From contig JAQMRL010000006.1 of NCBI GenBank assembly GCA_035578175.1, positions 20,061,506 to 20,125,505 on the forward strand: a stretch of 64,000 bases of DNA, in the 5' to 3' direction. The notes beneath the pieces were generated by a model that was not told the DNA's origin, did not search any database, and was given only the letters and a program-made list of their open reading frames with translations. This document shows, piece after piece, positions 56,331 to 64,000 of this stretch (positions within the stretch are counted from its first letter, which is position 1; each line of letters starts with the position of its first letter). The translations under genes and the position numbers were made by a program. The DNA comes from Catonia carolina. Taxonomy: Eukaryota > Arthropoda > Insecta > Hemiptera > Achilidae.

Positions 56331-59300
56331 AGGAAAAAAAAGAAGACAACTAGATCTGAAGAAATCAAAGGTAGTGGCGTTGATGACAAGAAGAAAAATA
56401 TCTCGTTTTCTGCAGAAAATGGTCAAGCAATCTTTACATTCAATGAACGTTGATAAAATAGCATATAATTAAATTGATATGATTATGTGTTTGTTTAAAA
56501 TTTGATTTAAATTACTCTATCATATAGTATTAATTAATTTCTATCATAATCATATATCATTAATTTTATTTTGTAAGTATAACTGGTGTGTTTGTATATA
56601 TTTTTTTTTTTTAAAGAATTGAATCAAGTCTTAATTTATTAGAATAGATTGTAATTACTTGATTATTTGTTAGTTTGATTGCAAAAATTACTAAAAATTT
56701 TCCTGAACAATGTGAATTTGAAATTAGTGTATGAATTTTAAAACGTATGTGTTATTATACCTAAACATATATACATAAACATAATAGTAAAATAAATTTG
56801 ATTAACAATAGCACCCCAAGGATTTGGTGTTAGGGTAGGTGTAAGAGAATTTTAAGGGCAGGAATTAATAAAATGTATGGAATAGTTGGGATGGAAAAAT
56901 GTATGTTAGAGGAATTATCGGTAATTGGTAAAAAGAAAAATTAGGAATAATATCAATTGGACAATGACTAATTTGTATTAGGAAAGCTATGGGAGAGATA
57001 GGTATTGTACTCAACATGTGACCTCTTGTAGATGGACATCAAAATGGCTGAATTGTAGTTGAAGATGGAAAATTGTTCAAGTTCTTGAAGTTTCTCTAGT
57101 TGGAAGGTTGTATTATCGATCCAGTTCGTAATGTTGGAAGTTTATATTCTTGAACGGGATATGTGATGAGTCCGTAAGCAGAAAGTGTCGGTATGTTCTC
57201 ATAACAGCTGTATGTTGTTTATTTTAAATGTTAATACATTTGGCTTTGATGTACAGGAACAACCAATGTATTGTAAATTTGAAGTCGAAGTGGTAATTCT
57301 TGAAGATCTGGTAATAGAATTTCTTTAGGTAAAATCTTTGTTGAAATGTGTTATGAAAAATAGCGTTCTTGAGTTTGTTGTAACGACGTTTTTAAGTTGA
57401 TACGAGAATGCGATAAATAAAATACAAGAAATTCTTCATAATGGAAAAGATTGTGAGTTCTTCTGCGTTTCATTAGCTTGAAGTCAAAAGATGATATCTT
57501 TAAAATCATGATATTTTTGTTAGTTAAAAAATCTTGAGGATTGTGAACTGTTGCATTCAGATGCTGCATTGTAGACTGGTACGATACGCTGGAAGTCCAT
57601 TGGTCCTCTTGTTGAAAAGACAGCTGATGGTTGAGTAAAGTGGGTGAAAAATTCTTAGGAAAAATATACAGGAATACTTGGGTATGACCTAGGAATTGAT
57701 TAAATTAGGGATATGGATGCTTTAGAAATAATTGTGTCAAGAATAGGTATGGTATGTATGTTATGAAGTACATTATTGGAAGTTGGATAAACAGCATGAG
57801 GAAGCATAAGGGAAATTTTGATGAGTATGATAATTTTTGGGAAGGAAAACTCGTGTGAATAGGTCGTATGAGAATAGTAATGGATGGAGTGTACTATTTT
57901 ACAAAAAGAAAATTTGTCTTTTGAAATGGAAATTAAAATAACCTAATTAATGTTTTTAGAAACACATTGTAACCAGATAAAAGCATTCTGTACAGTACTA
58001 TATTTATCTGTAAAGATTTATTAACTTTAATAATAGTTTGTTTTAAATTGTGCGAATTTTTTATGGATCAAATGAAAGTTTTATAAGTTAATTAATTTTG
58101 TAATTTCATCAACATAGTTGAAGTTAAATGAGTATGGCAGTTATTATAAAAATGTTATAAGTTGGTATTTACTATTAGTACAAAAGAATAGGTCACTTGA
58201 GCATCTAACATATGAGCAGAGAATGAGATATAATTGTAATATAGCATTTATGAGTTTAAAACATGGACAGAAGAGTAAAATATAAGATTTAGCTTGATAT
58301 GAATAAAATATCAATATGTTAATTGGTGTTTTAAATATATATGTAACTTAATTCTAACTTAAATACTAGCTTATGAGAATATAATGTAATAAATTCGCCG
58401 TGTCGCAGTGATCGTTGTTGTATACTTGAAAGTTTACGAAAAAGATTTTTTTAATTGTAATATTTTTAAGTTAAAAGTCCAAAGGAAAAATATTTTTCTA
58501 ATATATTTATTGAACGTTAAAAGTTCCACTTGTAATAATTGTTTGTCCATGACAACGCGTAAAACAAAATTTGTTGTGTGACAAAAGTATCTGTTGTAAT
58601 AAATGTTTATTTACGAGAAATCTTTTTATTAACACTAATTTTTTTTTTTTTTTGCGATTGTATAAGTTCTTTTGCGATCAATGTTTATCAGGGAAATTGA
58701 TTGTTTAATTTAAAAAAAATATTGTGTAATAGAGTCTTTAAAATAGTTGTTTTTGTGTGAAAGGTATTTGTTACACTGATTATTTTCACTGTAATAAATG
58801 TTGTTTCAATAAATTTTCGCGAACGTTTAACTGTATTAAGTAAAAAGAAGTTCGGTCATTGATTATGTAAAAATGTATTCTTGTACGTAGGTAAACCTGG
58901 TAACTGTAGGTTGATGATCTCTGACGGATGATCATAGCTGACAGGAACTTAGTAGGATGCTGGTAGTTGAAAAACAAGATTGGTCACTGCGTTTGTCGGC
59001 TCTCTTAATGACTAATGGTATATGACTCACTTGATCTGCGGTGGTTCTGGGAGGACTCAGGAAAAATCTCCATCTGTTGACAAGTTAAAAGCAATTTAAG
59101 CTCACAAAAATAATATAAATTGTTAATATGTGTTCCTAACAAGCTTCATTGTAGTAAAAATTTTCATCATAGAGGGAAATAATTATTAAATACATGAATA
59201 ACTAATTAATGATTATAAATAAATATATGTATAATGACAAGTGATTAAAAGTTTGTAAGAATATAAGTATATAAGATGATAAGTCGTGAGGAGTACATTT

Positions 59301-62300
59301 ACATGCTAGTTTAGAAAAATTATCCCATTGCAATGTGCGAAAGAAAAAAAATTATCTGTAGACTGTGAACTATTTTGTAATAAAAATCTACTATGTTCTC
59401 CTGAAACAGGAAGCATCAATTGATAGACTAACTAATCTATTAATATTTATTTCATCGCTTAAAAACTAAAACTCTTCTTGAGTAAATACTGTCTTACAAA
59501 CTAAAGTTCTTGTTGAACAAATATATCGTCTTAAAGTCTAAAGTAGAAAATGAAATCAACTGAAAACGTTGTACTGACTGAATAGCACATACATAACTAC
59601 ACCTAGCCAGCACCTAGGCATAGAAGGCACAAGGCTCCTTTCTAGCGATGCCAGAAACCATGACTTCCTTGTACTTGAAGTTTGAGATGAGACAATATAA
59701 AAACAGTAATATACTTATAACTAAAATGCTTGTAGTGTAACTTGTAACTCATAAAATCATAATTCCTTAACCTAATATTCAATAATAATCATTCATATAA
59801 TATAACATCAATTATTTAACGGGTGACTGCTGAAGATTAAAAACATTGCGCTGAAGGTGATGCACTAATGTAACTATGTCTAGCCAGATCCTAGACACAG
59901 ATGGCACAAGGTTCCTTTCTGGCGGATGCCAGAAACCATGACTTCCTTGTACTTGAGATTCATAAATAATAAAATAATAAAATCATCCATTGTTGGAGTG
60001 GCTTAAAAACTAAAATGAAGGCTGAAAATAATCTTATCACTAACTTAAATCTAATTATGTTGTAGTAAAATCTGAGAACAGCAATGTAAAATGAATGTAT
60101 TTAGAAGTGGAAGGAATGGAATGGGATAAACTCACGACAAATTCTAAAAAAAAATTAATAGGAAAAGTAAGGGCATGGATATAAGGAAAAATAAAATAAA
60201 CAAAATTAGCATACAAGGTGTTTACAAAGGTAGGAAACCTAATAAAAAGCTAACATGTCTTCAAACAAGTCGTACCTCATTCTAATTATTGAAAAAAATC
60301 TAGGGATAGCAAAGAAAATCCTAACAGGACATTGTATGTGGTGTGAAAATTTGGGAAATACCTGAAAATTTAGAAACGAGTTTCATGAATCAACGGAAAG
60401 TTAACTCCGGACAAAAATGGGCAGGAAACAGAGTAAAGAAATCCAAAAACAAGAAGAACGGACACACGTCGGGCAACAATTTGGAGAAACAACAAAAAAA
60501 GATAGAAGGAAAAATGCACTACGATTGCCCCCTGATTCAAACGCTCACAAACACACACGCAATCACACAATCAGAGACAGCCAACATTCATTTGCATTCA
60601 TCCATCACATACAATCTTGATTGCATACAAAACCCCACCAGTGGGATAAACACCTCGCTTCTCGGAATCCCAATCCGAGAAGGTAGGCAAAGAATAGGGC
60701 CCAGTATTCAATCAAGGTAGGGCAAATGGTAGACATTGGAAAGACACAAGGACAAGGTAAGGGGCCTATGGGTGGCTAGACCATGGGGCACGAACCAAAA
60801 ATTAGGGCGTCCCTAGGAGCTTTCCGAAGTGTGAGAACTCATGGAAGAAAGGTAACTTAAATAAAAATATGTGAAATGAAAGTAAACTGGTAAAAATGAA
60901 TGAAACACAGCTGACACTAATGAAACATACAGAAAACTACCTAACAATTAAATAAGAATAAAATGGAAAGTACTTCAGAAACTAACTGTTTGTGAAGAAA
61001 ATTGGGAAACAAAAACTAAAAACTTGTTGAAGTATGATGACGGATTGAGAACCACATGAAGTAAATAATAAAAGAAACATCTTATAAAAGGTAAACCTAT
61101 AAATAAAATTCAAAGCATCAAAATAAAAGATAAAAATGTAACTACAGTATAATCGAATGCCTAGTGAAAACTGGTCACTAAATCGAGACATTAAGAATAG
61201 AAATCAGTAAAGAATAAATAAATAAAATATGATAAAATCACATGATCTAAAAATGAAAATCAAAATCTAATGTAAATTGAATCATAATGTTAAAATGATG
61301 AGAATATAACAGAAGCATTAGTAATTATAGAAATAAAATATGCATCAAAAATTAATTGTAAAATCTACTGTATAATAAGAATAGGAACCACAGATCAAGA
61401 AACGCAGAGTCGAGTAGTCATGAATATTATAAAAACTAGAAATAATTCTATGAACTTAGGATAATTGTAACCTAACTGAAATATAGGTAAATATATCATC
61501 TAAAACCCTAAAATCTAAATTAAGTTTAAAAACCCAAATAAAATGCAAAATGGCAGGAAAATAATCATGAAATCGTCACTCATTAAGAACTGTTTAACAT
61601 AACAAATCCATAAGTAAGTTTTAAATGATAATGAATAAAATGTAATATTAAATTTGTAACAACAGTAGTTATATTTATAAAGTGTGAAGGTGATTGAACT
61701 TTCATTTTAAATAAAATTTAGATTAATAAAATTCAGTGCGATCAGCACTTTGTAAATATCATCAAATCATGTAAAATTCTAATTTAAATCCAAAATTAAT
61801 TTGAAAAATTAATTCATATTACAGTTCTTAAGAAGCTACCTATTTCATGTTTATTAAACACTGGATAAATAAAATAGTCAAGTAGATAAGACAATTTCTG
61901 TAAGATAACAAACATAGGCATGATAAAACCTACAAAAAAAATAGGCATGAAGAAAAAGAATTATAAACTTATTACAGGAGGAAAATAGTGACTGAATAAA
62001 ATGAACAGAGAAGAGCAAAAATTAAAGGGTCAGAAAAAACTAAATTGAAATATGGATTGGAAAGAAAAATAACAGCTGTAATACTTGAAAACAAAAAGTC
62101 AACATTTGCGGGAAGAAATTGTGAAAAAAAAACGCGAAAATTAAAACCCGTAAAAGTACATTATAGAAAAACTAATAAAATGACCATATGAAGTGAAATA
62201 ACATGTAACCAGAAGCGAGATAACGCGTAAATAAATCTACGTACATGAGAAGTTATGTATTAAAGTATATAAAAATGAAAACAGATTATATAAAATCGGT

Positions 62301-63800
62301 AACGTTAGGCGTAAAATTACATAGAAAAAATAAACACATAGTAATCATTAAAACTGAATATAAAAATTATGAGTGTAAAATGAATTGTTTATACTTGCTA
62401 TTGTTTTACTAATACTTAGTACAAAGATTCCTGTAGAATATAGAGTTGATTGAACCGTCTTGTCCGAATGAAACAGCTGTTCTGGTAATGCAATGAAAAC
62501 TGTGTTGACTTAGTATTCTTAAGAATGATCTCTGCTTTCTTTCAGGCAATTACCCTGGTATTTTATGCAAAAACAAAAAAAAAACATATATTAGTTTGAG
62601 TTTTATGACCTAAAATTTTAAATACTAATTAAAAGTAATTTGAAAAATTTAATGGCCAAATATGAGTTGGACCAACTCGCCACTGACGGCAACTGAAAAT
62701 TTTGCATGAAGTTAAACTGTTTAAAAAAAACACCCAAATTTAACGTAGGTACATAGTGTTGAGATTTATAAAATGCACCTAAAATTGAGCAATAATTCGG
62801 TAATAAACCGCTGTAAAAAATTATCATAATTTTATAAATTAGTTATTTCATTAAATTAAGAAACATCCAGTCGTGACGAAAAACTTCATAAATAATTTTC
62901 CACACAAATACTTCTGTATATATTGGATTGCAAAGGCAAAACACTGAATAATAGTACAGAACTTATTCTGCTGTTAACAGCTATTTACGCATAGAAATAG
63001 CTTAACTGTAATTATAACAACAACGAAAAATTAAATTACCACCTGAAAACATGTAAAATTTTATTAACAAATAAGTAAATAAGTGCAAACAATACAAATA
63101 AATAATTTTAAAACACAGTTATAGTATTTATTAGGAGATTACAGAAAAAGATAGGAAAACCTAGAAGACATTCAATGAAAAAAAAGTGCATTGGAAAGGC
63201 CTGAAAATCAGATACAATAAAACCTAAATTGAACAAACAATAAAACAAGTATTGTTAAAAACTGATCGTAGCTGTAAGGCAATAGGTGAAATAACGAAAG
63301 ATGAACAAACAAAAGAAAAAATACAGAAAACAAATTGAACCAACCTGCGTCAGACGTAAGACGTATCAATACTGAATGGAAACGCAATATTGCACCACAC
63401 TGACTAATGTGAAACCAAAATTTTCAAATAGAAGGGGATAGAACAATGAACATAGAACAGGTTTAGGAAGACCAAGGCCTAAAAACTGCCCGATGTAAAC
63501 AAACGAAGGGTCGGGTGCATGCAACCCCTTATAAAAATATAACAAAATCTATCTTTGGACAAAGGCATAATATTGTAAACGAAATCTCTGAATAGAAGTC
63601 AAGTAAGAGAAAAAAAATACAGTATTTGTTACTTACAGAAACATCCCTCAATTATTCCTAACCTGAAAAACGCTTAAAACACCATAATTAAAAAATTTAA
63701 TATATTAAAATTAACATGTAACTTAGCTTAGCAATATAGGTATTAAATGTAACTAACAAAAATTTTAAAATCATGTGTCTTGTCATTGAATCAAAAATCA
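56331..63800 (-). other. Internal region of the LTR element, non-coding
   Basis: AT-rich throughout. Longest frames are the 125-codon frame at 60343-60720 (plus strand, so antisense to the element) and the minus-strand 72-codon frame at 57569-57351; neither resembles gag, pol or env strongly enough to name. A diverged ~100-bp direct repeat lies at 59594-59688 and 59871-59968 (shared core GCCAGAAACCATGACTTCCT). Confidence 0.6.
59594..59968. repeat. Internal direct repeat of ~100 bp in the LTR element
   Basis: Two copies (59594-59688 and 59871-59968) share CTAGCCAG, GGCACAAGG, TCCTTTCT and GCCAGAAACCATGACTTCCT, spaced about 280 bp apart. No function can be read from the sequence. Confidence 0.7.
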
Positions 63801-63821
63801 CGGCGCTACTCCACCAAATTA

Positions 63822-64000
63822 TGTAGTATAATGATGTTGGTGCCTCCACCAAATTATGTAGTATAAAAATGAAGTAGTAAAACCATTTTTGTAGTAAAAA
63901 TGAAGTTACATAAAGCACGGCGAACTGCACCATTTGTGTAAGGTGTTTTGCAGAGATAATGCGGGGGCTTCCACCATCCAATTTTAGAATCCAACCAGAC
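63822..64000 (-). repeat. 5' LTR, distal 179 bp (cut by window end)
   Basis: Identical by eye to 54673-54851. The remaining ~1.47 kb of this LTR should lie between 64001 and about 65467. Confidence 0.8.

Larger units (their letters stand above)
54673..64000 (-). mobile_element. Large non-autonomous LTR retrotransposon (LARD-like), right end outside window
   Basis: On the minus strand, in order: the last 179 bp of the 5' LTR (64000-63822, ending ACTACA), a possible primer-binding site TGGTGGAGTAGCGCCGTG starting at 63816, a 7.5-kb internal region, the purine tract AAGGGGGGGGAG (56330-56319), and a 3' LTR of 1,646 bp starting TGTAATGA at 56318 and ending ACTACA at 54673. The 179-bp LTR overlap is identical by eye, implying recent insertion. 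I find no frame longer than 125 codons inside, and no protease, RT, RNase H or integrase motif, so it would depend on proteins from another element. It inserted next to a SINE1 tail (GTTGTTGTTTAG). The 5-bp or so target duplication needs the far end. Confidence 0.8.

Noticed and set aside
57351..57569. 72-codon minus-strand frame in the LTR element considered as a retroviral protein remnant
   Set aside because: Coding resemblance was too weak and the surrounding frames are broken; not nameable from sequence alone.
60343..60720. 125-codon frame inside the LTR element
   Set aside because: Runs antisense to the element, is Asn/Lys/Thr-rich and resembles no gag, pol or env domain.
1..64000. CRISPR arrays, bacterial operons or prophage
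   Set aside because: No regularly spaced short repeats and no bacterial gene structure; repeats here are dispersed transposons.

Overview
The window is eukaryotic nuclear DNA, almost certainly from an insect or another arthropod with a large, transposon-rich genome. The evidence is spliced genes with GT-AG introns, strong AT richness, non-LTR and LTR retroelements with target-site duplications (TSDs), Helentron-like and TA/TTAA DNA transposons, and tRNA-derived SINEs with pol III boxes. No bacterial operon, CRISPR array or viral genome is visible. The order of insect cannot be fixed from the sequence alone.

Three host genes can be supported. (1) At the left edge, on the minus strand, are the first two coding exons (3041-2999 and 1056-860) of a C19orf47-type SAM-domain protein. 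The splice phases match, and the gene runs out of the window to the left. (2) At 19659-17242, minus strand, is a complete uninterrupted 805-codon reading frame for a helical protein I do not recognise. (3) At 23510-23626, plus strand, is the first coding exon of alpha-actinin (Actn), followed by a GT donor. I found no later actinin exon, so 23627 to the window end is most simply its first intron, at least 40 kb long and packed with mobile elements.

Most of the rest is a layered transposon landscape. The main families are: a ~395-bp SINE-like element ending in AAC repeats (here SINE1, about 18 copies, several with clear 10-12 bp TSDs); a tRNA-derived SINE (SINE2); a second tRNA-derived SINE (SINE3); a ~0.9-kb DINE/Helentron-like non-autonomous family (8 copies); 5'-truncated non-LTR retrotransposons, including one with a long reverse-transcriptase frame and a 10-bp TSD (12754-14040); TTAA-flanked piggyBac-like MITEs; pogo/Tigger-like TA elements; mariner-type transposase remnants; and a 1.1-kb foldback element (16012-17116).

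The right end (54673 to beyond 64000) is a minus-strand LTR element. It has a complete ~1646-bp 3' LTR, a purine tract, a 7.5-kb internal region without a recognisable gag-pol, and the last 179 bp of the 5' LTR, which is identical by eye to the matching part of the 3' LTR. It looks like a recently mobile non-autonomous large LTR element (LARD type). The genes do not form a functional pathway. The interest lies in the young non-coding LTR element, the undescribed-looking SINE and Helentron families, the orphan 805-aa protein and several datable nested insertions.
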